From assembly GCA_921293015.1 (NCBI GenBank), contig OV121088.1, positions 3,596,001 through 3,660,000 on the forward strand: a stretch of 64,000 nucleotides of DNA. Direction: 5' to 3'. This DNA comes from Phorcus lineatus. Lineage: Eukaryota > Mollusca > Gastropoda > Trochida > Trochidae. The notes under the pieces are model-generated. The model ran no database searches and had not been told where the DNA came from. It saw only the letters and a list, made by a program, of their open reading frames with translations. The translations under genes were made by a program, and so were the position numbers. Positions 11,936 through 22,257 of the stretch are shown here, one piece after another (the first letter of the stretch is position 1; every line of letters begins with the position of its first letter).

Positions 11936-14340
11936 ATTGTATTTGAAAACAAAATAATATCATCAGCAAATAATAGCAAGAATATTTGTATTATATCAGG
12001 ATGTAGTAGTTGTATACCGTTTGAACAGTTTTATTGGATTTGGGTTGCTAATTCATTTATGAAAAAAGTAAATAGGAAAGGGCTTAATATGCAACCTTGT
12101 CTCACTCCCAACTGACTCACGAAGGATTTGTGATTACTCCTTATAAGATTTTAACATTTTCATAAATACTTCGCAGTAATTTCCCATCTTACAACTGACG
12201 TCTTGTTCATCAAGGAGATTTCATAATTTGCTTCTATTAAATGAATCAAACGCCTTGGAAAAAATAACAAATAAAGCATATAACTTCTGTCCCTTAGTAT
12301 TTAAGTATTTTTGGATTATAGAATGTAAAACAAATATGTTATCAATAGTGCTATATCCTTTCCTAAAGCCAGCCTGCCATTCTGTTATTTTGTCTAGGGA
12401 ATCTGCCCATTCGACTAATCTCTTATTTGTAACGAATATAAATATCTTACTAAATATGCTTAGTAATGTTATACCCCAATAGTTATTAGGATCATTTCGA
12501 TCACCTTTCTTATGAATTGGTACTATTATACCGGTGGACCATGTTTTAGGAAAATAACCGTTTTCCAAAATAATATTAAAAAGCAATTCTAGATGCGGCA
12601 CCAGCAAATCTGCAGAGTGTTTAACGAATTCTGATATAGTAGAGTCTATTCCAGCAGATGTATTAGGTTTTAAATTTCAGATGCTCTGGAGTATTTCCTC
12701 CTTAGTCAAAAATATCTTGTGCTTGAGTTAAGTTGAGATCTGTATGATCAGGATTCATATTCTCTCTATAGGGCTGGTCATTTGAACTGCTGTCATTATC
12801 AGAGTCTGCATATATAAATTTTTAAAGTGGTTGTACCAGTCATTTAATTGTTTATTATTTCTCGAATGTACTTTTCCGTTTAGATTCTTCAGCATAGACC
12901 AAAATGTTTTTGAATCATGTATGTTTTTTTCTACTTCTAGTTGTTTCATTTTAAAATAATCCTTTCGCTTTTACCTACAAATAGCATTATGTGTATTCCT
13001 ACTGCGATGATAATCTTCTAAAGCCTATAAGTTTTACATCTTTCTTTTTTAACAATCTACAATCTGCATCATACCAAGGATTTTCATTTGTTCTAACGAG
13101 GTTATCACTTCTTGTCAAAGTACTGGCAGCTGTTCATAAAGCTTCAGTTATTAGTTTAATACTTTTATCTATGTCAGTAAATGCTGAATCAAAAGACTCG
13201 TGCAGTAATTTTTTTCTGAAAGAAAATTTTGTTTGTAAAATTCCCTTTTGTCATTTCCCATATAAATTTAAAGGACTTGATTCTATTTCGTTGATATGAC
13301 TCACATGAGTAAAGCGCACGTAAACATAGCGTAAGTGGGAGATGGTCAGATTCTGTGCGGGAGGGAATATCGGAGTCACGAACAGACTCAAAATTTGATG
13401 ACGAAACTATAATGTAGTCAACTACGCTTGGGCCATTAGACCCAATGTATGTAAAATCACCTACTTAAACATCTGTTCCACATCGACCATTCACAATGTG
13501 AATATTTAATACCGAACATAAACTAAGAAAACTCTTTCCAAAGCTATTTCCAATTTTGTCAGTTCGAAACCTATTGATGTGAAAATAATCTAAAAGAAAG
13601 TCCCACATTGAGCTTTCCCCAGCCTCTGTGAATTCAATAATATCATCTTTAACAAAGTCTAGGTCTGTACATGTACGACCATTAAAGTCTCTTCCGCATA
13701 AAATATGTACATCTTGCATATTAGACAGTAAGGCAAGTAAGTAATTTTGAAACAAAGTTATACAATTTTTACAGAATAAACCAGCTTTGTTATCAAACGT
13801 AGATCCCTCTGGGTGGATATAAGCACACGCATATAACAGTTCATTGTTAAGTTTGAAGAGATTCTTATCAAAAGGGAAACACAATTTTCAGTTTTTTTCG
13901 ACCAAAAGATATATTTCTCTAAATGTTTTTTAACCGTCACCACTATACCACCAGAGAACCTTCCATGTGTAGATATATTTTCTGCTGGTTTGTTTATAGT
14001 CACATGATCTAAAAACACATCATCAATATCATCATCAGATGTCCATGTTTCCATAAGGCCTATAATACCAAAATGTTTGATAAAGTTCACAAAGTCAATA
14101 TCAGCTAATATACTAGACACACCTGCGATATTCCAGAAGATAAAGTTCACGTTATCCTTGATGTCAGTTGTTTGGTTTGTGTCATTAACAGTATGATGAT
14201 GCGCCGTAAAATCGCCCTGGCCTAATCCCTATCTCCTCTGTGTCCTGTCGGTATGGTGCGGACTAGATCCGAGACCCCAACGCCTCTGGTCGTCCCTGTT
14301 GGAGTTACCGCTGTCTGTTGATGCTGACTGGCCATCGCGA
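11936..14340 (-). pseudogene. LINE ORF2 fragment: endonuclease plus first half of RT
   Basis: The minus strand begins with a short linker near 14340, then an APE endonuclease: NFIFWNIAGVSS (14150), GLMETWTSDDD, a GRFSGGIVV block, GRDFNGRTCTD (about 13680), VVDYIIVSS and TESDHLPLTL (about 13400-13340). A linker with KNLNGKVHSRNNK follows (12870), then RT: WSTGIIVPIHKKGDRNDPNNY (12540), GFRKGYSTIDN, a damaged FSKAFDS block (12245), RQGCILSPFLFTFFINEL (12090) and LLFADDIILF (11975). The element stops abruptly after FADD at about 11936, so the thumb and zinc knuckle are lost. Family resemblance is to the 27165-31600 LINE (KGYNTVDNIFILHG versus KGYSTIDNIFVLHS). Frame breaks are frequent. Confidence 0.78.
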
Positions 14341-14352
14341 CTAGAGTTCTCC

Positions 14353-14784
14353 TTAGGCTCTTCTATAAGTTTTTACCCTTGTAGTAACACCTGGTATAAA
14401 TCTAGTACTCCTATCCCGCATTAAGATTTTAAGTTTATATTTAAACTCTCTCAGAGTTTTAGAATTTATAATGTCAGGAGGAAGCGAGTTCCAAATGTTT
14501 ACCGCAACTGAGAGAAAATAATTGGAATAGAAGTTGGTATAGCATTTGACAGCTTGTAGCTCAGAATTATTTCTCAAATTGTATCCGCTTAGAGCGAATA
14601 CGTTTTCTGGGACTAAACTAGATAAATAATCTTGTACTAAATTAATAACCATTTTGTAAAACAAGTATAATTTATAACGGCGGCGTCTGCTTTCTAACGA
14701 AGAAATATTTGACTCAGCATATAATTTCTCGTGACTTATAGATTGACTCATGATTGATAGCTGTGAAGTTTTATACACCGACAC
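14353..14784 (-). pseudogene. CR1/Jockey-like LINE ORF2 C-terminal fragment
   Basis: A 143-codon open stretch contains SHEKLYAESNISSLESRRRRYKL, LFYKMVINL, SGYNLRNNSELQ, NYFLSVAVNIWNSLPPDI and LREFKYKLK. These align in order with residues about 881-985 of the intact ORF2 at 39596-42901 (NHEKLYSETGYCSLAERRHFHKL, MFYKMINGL, SSYNLRNSENL, NSFLPSTVKAWNLLDSNI, LTQFKKC). It abuts an endonuclease fragment of a related element on the opposite strand at 14785, so this is half of an inverted junction. Confidence 0.75.
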
Positions 14785-14789
14785 ATATA

Positions 14790-15665
14790 CGAAGCAGTCT
14801 CAAGCAGTTTGGGTTAAAGTTGTAAGCGAAGGACACTCATTCGTGATCGGAAATTTTTATCGCGCTGACAAAAGCAAATACTATTTTGATCTTATGATCA
14901 GTCTATAGGAGATGCTATTTATCTCAATTTGAATACAATTATATGCGGTGATTTCAACATCAATCTCCTTAATGATAATAGTAACGAGATAAAAACACTA
15001 ATCTCAACCTACAATCTACAACAACTTATACTGAACCTACAAGAATTACCCCCATTAGGCGCTAATCTTGTTGTCGATTAGGGCGTTATGGATCCGTTTT
15101 GTAGTGATCAGTGTCCAGTGAATACTCATATTAGGACAAATATTGATAATATTCCAATTTGTTTTAGAAAGATTTACGACTATTCTAAAGTCGATAATGA
15201 CTTACTTCAACGAACCTTTGCACATACTGACTGGAAATCATTCAATGATTCTCCTACTGTAAACAGTAAGTTAGAATATTTCATGAATACAAGTACTAAA
15301 GCACGAGATGATGACCTCGCGACGTACCGTGGAAGAATTCAGATATACGTACATGTAGATTAATTCGCAAAAGAAAACGCAAAAATAAATTGTCAAAACG
15401 TCTAAACAGAGCCAATGACTGGAGTTTATTTAGACAAATAATAAACATTGTTATATCTGCTATAAGAAAAGCCAAATTAGACTATGCTTCCAAAAGTGAC
15501 GATAAAATAAATAACTCACCTAATACTAAATTATGGTGGCGCTTGATAAAGTCATACTTGCGACACAGTCATAGTTAAAATACAAGAACATAAAAACCTC
15601 GGTCTAACGTTACAAAATAATTGACAATGGAACTCTCACATCGAAAATATTGTGAAAAAAGGTAA
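14790..15665 (+). pseudogene. CR1/Jockey-like LINE endonuclease fragment, inverted, RT deleted
   Basis: The plus strand reads FVIGNFYRADKSKYYFD (about 14840), ICGDFNINLL (about 14945), CSDQCPVNTHI and FRKIYDYSKVDND (15100-15190), then KLWWRLIKSYLR (about 15525). These match the GTFYRAD, GDFNAN, CSDHCPV, IIYDYNHADY and KSWWRLVNKHIK blocks of the 39596-42901 ORF2. The sequence then jumps at about 15575 directly to QEHKNLGLTLQNN...HIENIVKK (compare EHKHLGLILQEDGKW), so the entire RT core is deleted. There are frameshifts between blocks. Confidence 0.75.
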
Positions 15666-15946
15666 GCCCAATTGTTAATTGTTTTAGGAGTTTCAAATAT
15701 TGAATTTCGAATATCGAATAGTCTCTAGCCGTAAAACAAATGATGAAGTTGGAGTAATGTTGTTTAAGTGTTTTAAAATCTAATAGAAGAACTTTTGAAG
15801 TAATGAACTGATTCCAGTAAATTTCAAGACTTTTTCTGGAAAGTCGATATTTCAAACACTTAGGCAATTAACTTTGGACTTACCTTTTTCACAATATTTT
15901 CTCATTTGACATCATTTTGTAAAGTTAGACCTAGGTGTTTTTGTTC
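15586..15946. repeat. Inverted repeat formed by opposed LINE copies
   Basis: The left arm (about 15586-15682) and right arm (about 15863-15946) are imperfect reverse complements. Both contain the block reading as GAAAATATTGTGAAAAA in LINE orientation, and both derive from the same LINE segment. The spacer is about 180 bp. A hairpin of this size is a plausible source of further rearrangement. Confidence 0.7.
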
Positions 15947-15960
15947 AGTTATATGATCAG
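15670..15960 (-). pseudogene. LINE ORF2 post-RT fragment on the opposite strand
   Basis: Minus strand: ITEQKHLGLTLQND (about 15950-15910), ENIVKKVSPKLIA, then KYRLSRKSLEIYWNQFI (about 15850-15800). These correspond to residues about 788-840 of the 39596-42901 ORF2 (EHKHLGLILQED, LRSLKYRLSRVSLETMFRSFI). Its first part repeats, in inverted orientation, the sequence at 15586-15665, which creates the inverted repeat annotated separately. Confidence 0.65.
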
Positions 15961-16099
15961 TGATTTGGCAAAAGCGGATAATCTAGGAAATCGATTTTTA
16001 TATTCCTCTAGATTTCTAATTGTTAGAGAGTCATTTACCATTCAGACTTCTTTGGATGATAGATTATAATATGAACTAACTTTTATCGAACATTATTAA

Positions 16100-16440
16100 A
16101 GGTCTAATGAAAAGAAATATGAAGTTAAAAACATTGCATTAGAATTTGACAAAGTTACTGAACCAGATTTAGCCCGTGAACTCCAGTCTTTATATACAAG
16201 TCAACTGTCTATATACCATGATCTGAAATTATCTGGAATTTTTGGAGAGACATTATAGAGACAAGCTTGAATAAATATCATGCCCTGCTTGGTAGAACAA
16301 AATTATCTAAAAGTCTAATCTTACCAGCATTATCTAATAAATTTACAATTCTTGAAATTTATATTCATATTTACAAAGACCTTGTAGAAGTGTGTTTCAA
16401 CATCATTTGGAAAAAGAAATTTGATTGTTAATTGATTGAA
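16100..16440 (+). pseudogene. Possible Tx1-like LINE ORF2 scrap
   Basis: Plus-strand SLILPALSNKFTILEIYIHIYKD...NIIWKKKFD (about 16310-16430) resembles the SLLLPKLNHLFSTLPGPSEDI...RFIWNEKPD segment of the Tx1-like LINE at 48623-48189. The match is short and diverged, so this is a tentative call. Confidence 0.4.
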
Positions 16441-16764
16441 ATCAATTGTAAAAATAGTCGCAAGAGACGACAATGTCAGGATTCAGCGAGATATGAGCAC
16501 CCGTGGCTGTTGCGGTTAAACTAAGTGCTTTTCCATGTTAAAATAGCGTTTTTGGATACTGTTTCAGTACACTGCAGTCGATTTAGCCTTATTCTAAAGC
16601 AAAATGACGTTTTGTTATACGTTTTCAGTACGTAGCGAGACATGACCGGAAGTGAGGTTTACCCAATGTACATGGCTTGCTGCAAGTTTAGCAAAGAAAG
16701 CAAAACATCAAAATGTAAGGGTATCTAGAGGGGAGGCAGGACAGGTTTGAAAGTTGAAAAAGGG

Positions 16765-17385
16765 TTAGCGCTTTTGTTTACCGAGTTGGAGTCGTTTGCT
16801 GACACTGGAATATTGTTCCTGAACACTGGTACATAGTTGGAGGCTCATTTGATTCACAATGAACCTCATCTTGTCAATAAGGCCAGAAAATATATAGATC
16901 GTTTCCATGTCTGCCTTATAAGAATTTATCAGCCTTTGTCGCACATCAGTGCTGACAATACGTCTAGTCGTAGGGACTTCTGCTTCATAGAGCGACCTTG
17001 TCCCTATGTAAACTGTCAACTACGTGATTGTTTATAAGACATCGGAGAGTATTTCTTCAAACTTTTCCCCATGTCGCCTATCTTGACTGGAAGGGTGTTT
17101 TCCTTCAACTTTGTGCAATTTAACCCTTGCTAACGCACTTAATTGACATATTGTATGATGTAAACTTTGACTCTCTTCTGAACTGAAAAGACTGTTCGCA
17201 ATCGATTTTATTCTTGATTCATAAAGACCTTGATCATGTCTACCTCTCATGCAAAAATCACGAATTTCGACGGCTAGGTTTTTGAGGTATCTTCCCTTGA
17301 ATATGCTAAAATGAGCAAAATCGCCCGACTTTGAAGGCTTGCTGAGAAAAATAAATTTGACTTTCATCAAAATCAAGATCACCAT
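16765..17385 (-). pseudogene. Unidentified reading frame with two in-frame stops
   Basis: On the minus strand one frame runs from 17385 to 16765 and is broken only by two stops close together (about 17032-17021). The first part (117 codons) contains FKGRYLKNLAVEIRDFCMRGRHDQG and SIANSLFSSEESQSLHHTICQLSALARVKL. The second (about 84 codons) contains YEAEVPTTRRIVSTDVRQRLINSYKADME. The composition (balanced charges, regular hydrophobic spacing) looks protein-like, and the same frame resumes after the stops, which would be odd for random DNA. I do not recognise the family. It may be a decayed host gene or transposon ORF, or chance. Confidence 0.25.
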
Positions 17386-17815
17386 GAAATACCCTAGGCC
17401 TCAGCTACACAAGTGGAGAGTTTCAGCTCTGAAATGCAAATATCTTCAGAGGAGTTACATTTCGAAGCTGCATGGGGTCGCGAAATTTGAAAAAGTAAAA
17501 AAAAGCAACATGGCGAGGAAAGTAATCATGCTACGAATTCGCCATGATTTACTTTTTTGCTTGCAATGTTATTGCCCATCGTTTGAAAAAAGTTGCAAGT
17601 CTCTATGTGCATTTTGAAATTTTTTCAAATGTTAGTTTTTCAAATTTTGTGTGGTATTGAGCCTTTAATGCAATGTCCGAATTGGCTCAAAAGCTTCGTG
17701 TCGCGAGGTCTATGCAAGGGCTATAAGATTGGTTGTCATTGAGTCGCTAATTTTGGCTGAATTTTGTACACAAGAATCGTGGAATAATAATAATAAAAAA
17801 CACGCCAATAACAAC

Positions 17816-17844
17816 AAGGATTCAGCAAAAATTGCTGAATCCTT
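17816..17844. repeat. Perfect 13-bp-stem hairpin
   Basis: AAGGATTCAGCAA (17816-17828) and TTGCTGAATCCTT (17832-17844) are exact reverse complements around the loop AAA. It lies in otherwise unremarkable AT-rich DNA just after an (AAT)n run. No function is implied. Confidence 0.8.
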
Positions 17845-18320
17845 AATAACTTGGAACTACAATAAGGGTATGGTTACAGTTCCAGATATAAGAAATACAA
17901 TCTCATCGCCATTAAATAAGATCTTTCATCTCTCAACAATTCCGATAAGGCCTCAAAGATTAAAATAATCCGTTTGAATATAATTGCATCATCAGCTCAC
18001 ACTGATTTATATCAATATTCTCTATTAATATTTTATTTATATTTTTCTTTTGTTTTTTTCATGTAATTGAAAAGGGTAAACATTAGGCTTGATTAAGTAG
18101 AACCCTATATGTTTCTATTCTTTTCGAATTCTGCCAAAATGACCATATCATGTTATACCATGTTGTCACCTATATGTTAATTGCAACAGTAATGCACATG
18201 TAAAATAACAAAACATATAAATGAAAAAGTTTGTAAGATATGCCTCTAACCTTTAATATGAGGTCAAAAGTCATGTTATACGTCCCGATGTCTGTTAAGG
18301 AAGGATATTTATCCTTTCAG

Positions 18321-18338
18321 CTTGTTTTAATTAGACTG
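18321..18338 (+). CDS. Candidate 18-nt microexon, partial copy 0
   Basis: TTATCCTTTCAG acceptor followed by 18 nt (Leu-Val-Leu-Ile-Arg-Leu) and a GTAAAT donor. Equivalent microexon-like units occur at 18777-18803 and 32406-32420, all multiples of three and all hydrophobic. The prediction rests only on splice-like signals repeated in three copies. The surrounding block also reads through as an open frame here, so an intronic conserved block is the main alternative. Confidence 0.25.
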
Positions 18339-18478
18339 GTAAATTCAACCAGATCTACTCTAAAGAAGTTGTGCCCCTTTGACTGCACTGCATACATTTA
18401 TTTGTTTAAAAGTTCAATTTTGAAATGGCTTCAGCTTGTAAACCGCCTAAGATTAAGACAAGTTTGTGACTTTTGCAG

Positions 18479-18529
18479 TGTTATTTTAGCTTTCTAATGA
18501 GTTATTCTACGCACATTTATGGATTGCTG
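18479..18529 (+). CDS. Putative 51-nt exon, copy 1
   Basis: Acceptor GTGACTTTTGCAG, 51 nt, then donor GTAAGA. In phase 0 it reads CYFSFLMSYSTHIYGLL. The homologous unit at 31893-31943 has exactly the same length and reads CYYSFLMSYPSRTYVLL with intact splice sites. Conservation of length, splice signals and open phase between two diverged copies is good evidence for an exon. The peptide is hydrophobic and could start a membrane span completed by the neighbouring microexon. The host gene is not identified; the next exon in the cassette is at 18777 or 19019. Confidence 0.55.
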
Positions 18530-18776
18530 GTAAGAGGAACATTTTAAAGATGTGTACCGTCAGAAAAGCGAAATGTCTAAACAAATTAAGTGTTTTGGAA
18601 AAGGAGGAAATTTGTGAAAGCAGTGAAAGAAAAGATATGTCTCTGACTTTTAATAAGAGGTCAAAAGCATAGCATAGCATACTTATAATGCGCATATATC
18701 CATGTGCTATACATGCTCAAAGCGCATAATGTAATACGTCCCGATGTTTGTCTAGGCAGGATGCTTATCCTTACAG

Positions 18777-18803
18777 CTTGTTTTAATTATTTCTATTGGA
18801 GTG
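18777..18803 (+). CDS. Candidate 27-nt microexon, copy 1
   Basis: TTATCCTTACAG acceptor, 27 nt in phase 0 (LVLIISIGV), then a GTAAAT donor. Joined to the preceding 51-nt exon it would give a continuous hydrophobic run of about 14 residues followed by the charged 103-nt exon, as in a single-pass membrane anchor. Inference only; transcript evidence is needed. Confidence 0.3.
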
Positions 18804-19018
18804 GTAAATTCATCTATATTCTCAGTTTTGTGGTCGGTACCCTCTATTGACAGGCATATGTGTGGACATTGTACAATCAATGATATATTTTTAAGGGATT
18901 TGAAAAAGACAATGAGAGGATATACAGTATCAGAGTAGGTTATGAATGAATGGGACATGACTTAGGATGTTTGAAAATCAAGCTGTATTAAAAACCATGA
19001 CTGTTTTTGACCCCCAAG

Positions 19019-19121
19019 CGGAGCCCACCTGACAGTGAGTGGTCCTTTAGTGAGGGATCCTCCAAGAGCGATCCTGGCCCAGTCGCCTCCAGGAAATCAT
19101 ATCAACCTGACGTATCTGAGG
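19019..19121 (+). CDS. Putative 103-nt cytoplasmic-tail-like exon, copy 1
   Basis: Acceptor GACCCCCAAG, 103 nt open in phase 0 ending in phase 1, then donor GTAAGTAG. It encodes a serine- and acid-rich peptide starting RSPPDSEWSFSEGSSKSDPG and ending SYQPDVSE. Homologues at 32618-32723 (DSGRPSRPGSSS...PYQRDGLE) and 35754-35847 (TGWPYPYSLSG...SSQGDVLE) share the ending pattern, the 34+1/35+1/31+1 codon phase and the GTAAGTAGTAA donor context. The final single base completes a glycine codon with the 47-nt exon at 19507. Host gene unknown. Confidence 0.6.
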
Positions 19122-19135
19122 GTAAGTAGTAACTT

Positions 19136-19152
19136 GAGAGAGAGAGAGAGAG
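19136..19152. repeat. (GA)n microsatellite
   Basis: An uninterrupted run of GA dinucleotides just downstream of the 19121 donor. Confidence 0.9.
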
Positions 19153-19506
19153 TTAATCTTTTATAGCAATACTTCACTTGACCACAGAGAGTAACAAAGA
19201 GACAAAAAGAGAGGCAAGGAAAGAGAAAGGATACAGAACATTACAATTATCATTACATCAATTCACAACATAATATGGCCATGGATATGATGAACTGTAT
19301 ATTTGAGAATTAGGATTAAATCATTATTCATTGTAATTGCTAAGTAAGTAAGGTGAAGCTTCACGTCGTTACTGTGTAGCAGCCGTGCTTGAAAGCTTAT
19401 AGCCTTTGTTTTCAAACTGTCACAATGTTTTGACACTGAACTTTTCCCAATACACTTCTGCCCTCTTTTTATTCAGCAATTAAAATGGTTAAAATTAAAA
19501 TTTCAG

Positions 19507-19553
19507 GTGCTGATGATATGATTCAAAGTGACGATGACCAATTTTCAAGAAAA
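19507..19553 (+). CDS. Putative 47-nt acidic exon, copy 1
   Basis: Acceptor AAATTTCAG, 47 nt, donor GTAAGTAAA. Entering in phase 1 it completes Gly and reads ADDMIQSDDDQFSRK, leaving phase 0. The copy at 33545-33591 is also exactly 47 nt and reads ADDMRQMDDENFSGK. Differences are mainly codon-respecting and the acidic character is kept. Phase compatibility with the upstream 103/106-nt exon in both copies supports a genuine pair of exons. Confidence 0.6.
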
Positions 19554-20220
19554 GTAAGTAAATCAAGCTCTTTCAATACCGGAACGTGTAATATGAGCAC
19601 AGTAATTTTCATGTTGTATATAGGGAATTTTTGATGATAAAATCTTATTTCTTCTAATAACCTATATAACTAGCTCAAGGACTTTCACAGATATTTTCAC
19701 TTAACCATTTGCCTATCTATATTTAACACTTTTCAAAAGCAGAAAACGATGATTTTTTCAATATTGTTTTTTGGGATATAATATGGCACTAACTTTATTC
19801 AATTATTCTTCAAATGAACGTTTAAATCAGTTTGTGTATACAATGTTCAATGGCTCGTAGACGATAAGAGATGAGCCACTAGGTCAGGTAATTTATTATA
19901 GGGTTGAATTTTCTATGTATATACCTAAATCATTTAAAAACACATTTCATTAACAAAATTCATATATGAATGTGAATATTATCATCATGATTAAAATAAC
20001 CGTCCCATCTTATTATTATAAGTTTCACTCACAGTGCCAGCTGTCACATAGCAATGGCAGTCACTTCAGCCCTGGTATAACCGCAACCAAAATTCCGACC
20101 CATGCATCATACCTTCAAACTTCACACTTTAACTGCTTACATTTTGATAATAAAGTATCACACAACACGTTGGTCTTGATCTTGCGCATACATTGATATA
20201 TAATATGATTAGATCACTTG

Positions 20221-20417
20221 TATTGTTAAGGAGAAATACTTCTTAGAACTTAAAGGAAAAAGCCAAAAATCTAATAATACTAGACCTCGCTCGATGTTTT
20301 CCTTTCTAACTTCTTTCCTTTCAACATTTTGCTTTTATGAGCATGAGAAATATTGTTCTTGAAAAAGCACATCTGTAGATATAAACAATTTAACAATTGG
20401 AAGATTACTTTTAAAGT
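20221..20417. other. Flank of the gypsy insertion
   Basis: AT-rich continuation of the duplicated intron; the homology to 53760-54180 fades before the gypsy target site at 20418. Confidence 0.4.
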
Positions 20418-20421
20418 AAGG

Positions 20422-20674
20422 TGTTACGAATGGATTTGGAATAGTATATATATATAAAGGTTAGATACTTTCCCGAATGTTCTTTAAAGTTCCACGACAA
20501 ACTCCAGTCAGAAGTGTCCATCTCAAGCACTCAAGAAGTAGATAGAACATTCTAGAATAGATGATTCTAAACACTGCCAGCTAAGACTATCAAAAGAAGT
20601 GCAAGGGTGACCCACTAAACAATACAACAATGTTATACAATGTTAAACTTATAAACAATCACACACTCATAACA
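20422..20674 (-). repeat. 3' LTR of gypsy element, internally deleted
   Basis: It begins (plus strand) TGTTACGAATGGATTTGG and ends ACACACTCATAACA, matching the ends of the other LTR. About 11 differences were counted by eye over the roughly 213-bp shared outer part. About 335 bp present in the 5' LTR (about 24953-25286) is missing here, with the deletion ending at a TATATA run. Confidence 0.88.
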
Positions 20675-20690
20675 CTCTCCCCCGTATGGA
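20675..20690 (-). promoter_or_regulatory. Polypurine tract of the gypsy element
   Basis: Directly next to the 3' LTR the minus strand reads TCCATACGGGGGAGAG, a purine-rich plus-strand primer site in the expected place. Confidence 0.8.
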
Positions 20691-20808
20691 AAAGAAAGTT
20701 ACAGAGAAATTGTCTGTTGTAGTAATAATAAACGGTTACTTATCAAAAAAATACAAAAACTAGAAAACAGTTTTTCAAATACAAACATTCAGCATCAAAA
20801 AGGACATT

Positions 20809-21228
20809 TTACACTCTGGAAAGTGCATCAGTACAAACATTGTCTTTACCCTTGATGTGTTTAATCACAAGGTTGAACCCTTGCAAAGTTAAACTCCATC
20901 TCATAAGTCTTTGGTTTTTGTTCTTCATTTTGTGAAGAAAAGTCAAGGGATTGTGATCAGTAAAAACTTCAACTGGAAATGTAGTTGTACCTAAGTACAC
21001 TTCTAAATGCTGTAAAGCTAACAACACACCCAAAGTTTCCTTTTCAATGGTTGAATAGTTCTTTATGTGCTTGTCAAACTTTTTGGAAAAGTAACAAACT
21101 GGATGATCAATACCTGAGTCATCCTCTTGAATCAAAACAGCACCTGCACCCAAATCACTTGCATCAATTTGCAACTTAAAAGCTTTCTCAAAATTTGGTG
21201 CCTGTAACACTGGAGAATTCATGAGCAT
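20809..21228 (-). pseudogene. Gypsy RNase H domain
   Basis: A 139-codon open stretch with FKLQIDASDLGAGAVLIQ (first catalytic Asp), DHPVCYFSKKF, YSTIEKETLGVLLAL (catalytic Glu), VEVFTDHNPLTFL (catalytic Asp), RLMRWSLTLQ and the terminal DALSRV followed by a stop. It is the 3'-most domain of pol here, because integrase lies upstream. It is separated from the RT by a frame break and a deletion of roughly 25-30 residues around the RT-RNase H tether (YYKKICQNF...SPVLQAPNF). Confidence 0.85.
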
Positions 21229-22074
21229 GGCTCATGAGAAAATTTTGACAAATCTTTTTATAATAGCCTGCCATGCCCAAAAATCTCATGAGTTCTCTCT
21301 TAGACTGTGGAACCGGAAAATGTACAATGGCTTCCACTCTAGCATTAACTGGTTGTACCTGGCGGTGCCCCACAACATGCCCTAAAAATACAACTTGAGC
21401 CTTTCCGAATTCACACTTCGCCAGATTGACGGTCAATTTAGCTTCAGACAGTCTCTCTCGAAGAAAGCTCGGATTCTCCTCAGATGTTCTTCCCACTCAA
21501 TGGCATAAGTGATGACATCATCCATGTAAGCTTCGACACCGTCAAAACCTGATGTGACGTTTCTGACGAGTCCTTGGAACGTCGCTGGAGCGTTTTTCAG
21601 ACCGAATGGTATCACTTTGTATTGATGCAGTCCATCTGGTGTAGCAAACTCTGATATCTTCTTTGCACGGTCAGTGAGTGGAACCTGCCAGAAGCCTTTC
21701 CAAAGGTCAAACTTACTGATGTACTTAGCTTGACTGATGTGATCAATGCAATCATCAACCCTCGTTATTGGGTAGGCGTCAGTTCGTGAAAGCTGATTCA
21801 CAGTTTTCATGTCAGCACAGCAGCGCCAACCACCACCACCCTTCGGCACAAGAACACAAGGTGAACTCCACGGACTGTCACTGGGTTCAATAATGTCATT
21901 GTCCAGCATGTATTTCACTTCTTTCCACAGAATTTCACTTTTCACAGGATTCATCCTATATGGGTGTTGTCTCACAGGCACAGCATCACCTACATCTATA
22001 TCAAGATAAACAATATCTGTTCGACCAGGCACATCAGGAAACAGATTAGAGAACTCATAAATCAAATCTGACAT
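21188..22074 (-). pseudogene. Gypsy reverse transcriptase, frameshifted
   Basis: The main open part (22074-21433, 213 codons) has IDVGDAVPVRQHPYR, SDSPWSSPCVLVPKGGG, FDLWKGFWQVPLT, FATPDGLHQYKVIPFGLKNA and the active-site AYMDDVITY (about residues 182-190). A frameshift near 21490 moves to the next frame (21496-21188) with LTVNLAKCEFGKAQVVFLGH and RFLGMAGYYKK. All sequence motifs are typical Ty3/gypsy. RT converts the element RNA into cDNA in gag particles; this copy is inactive. Confidence 0.87.
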
Positions 22075-22257
22075 TTGAATTTCTCATCAAGGTGAGCTAA
22101 CACATCAGAATTGCTAAGTTTGGGTGACACGTTATCACAAAGATCATAAAACTTCACATTGCTAACAATGTCATCCACACGAACATCATCATTGACAGTA
22201 CATTCAGAAACTGGGGAGAGTGTGTTTATACATGTAACCTGTTTTGGTTGTTCCCTA

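Larger units (their letters stand above)
16441..18110. other. No recognised gene apart from an unidentified minus-strand frame
   Basis: Apart from the frame at 16765-17385 and a hairpin at 17816, nothing is recognisable. The stretch at 17640-18110 is A/T-rich with a short (AAT)n run near 17783-17796. Confidence 0.4.
18110..20220 (+). repeat. Tandem segmental duplication, copy 1 (exon cassette region)
   Basis: Several blocks here recur in the same order at 31830-33665 and, with deletions, at 35540-35900 and 53760-54180. Examples are the block around the 51-nt exon, the CGTCCCGATGT block (18283 and 18737, also 32373), the block ending in the GAG/GGTAAGTAGTAA donor, the block before the 47-nt exon (GATTAAATCATT.TTCATTGTAATTGCTAA) and the intron block with TTCAATGGCTCGTAGACG (about 19845, matched near 54040). 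Both exons and introns are conserved, so this is DNA-level segmental duplication of part of a gene, not retroposition. A partial older copy (18120-18345) precedes the main one. Confidence 0.75.
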
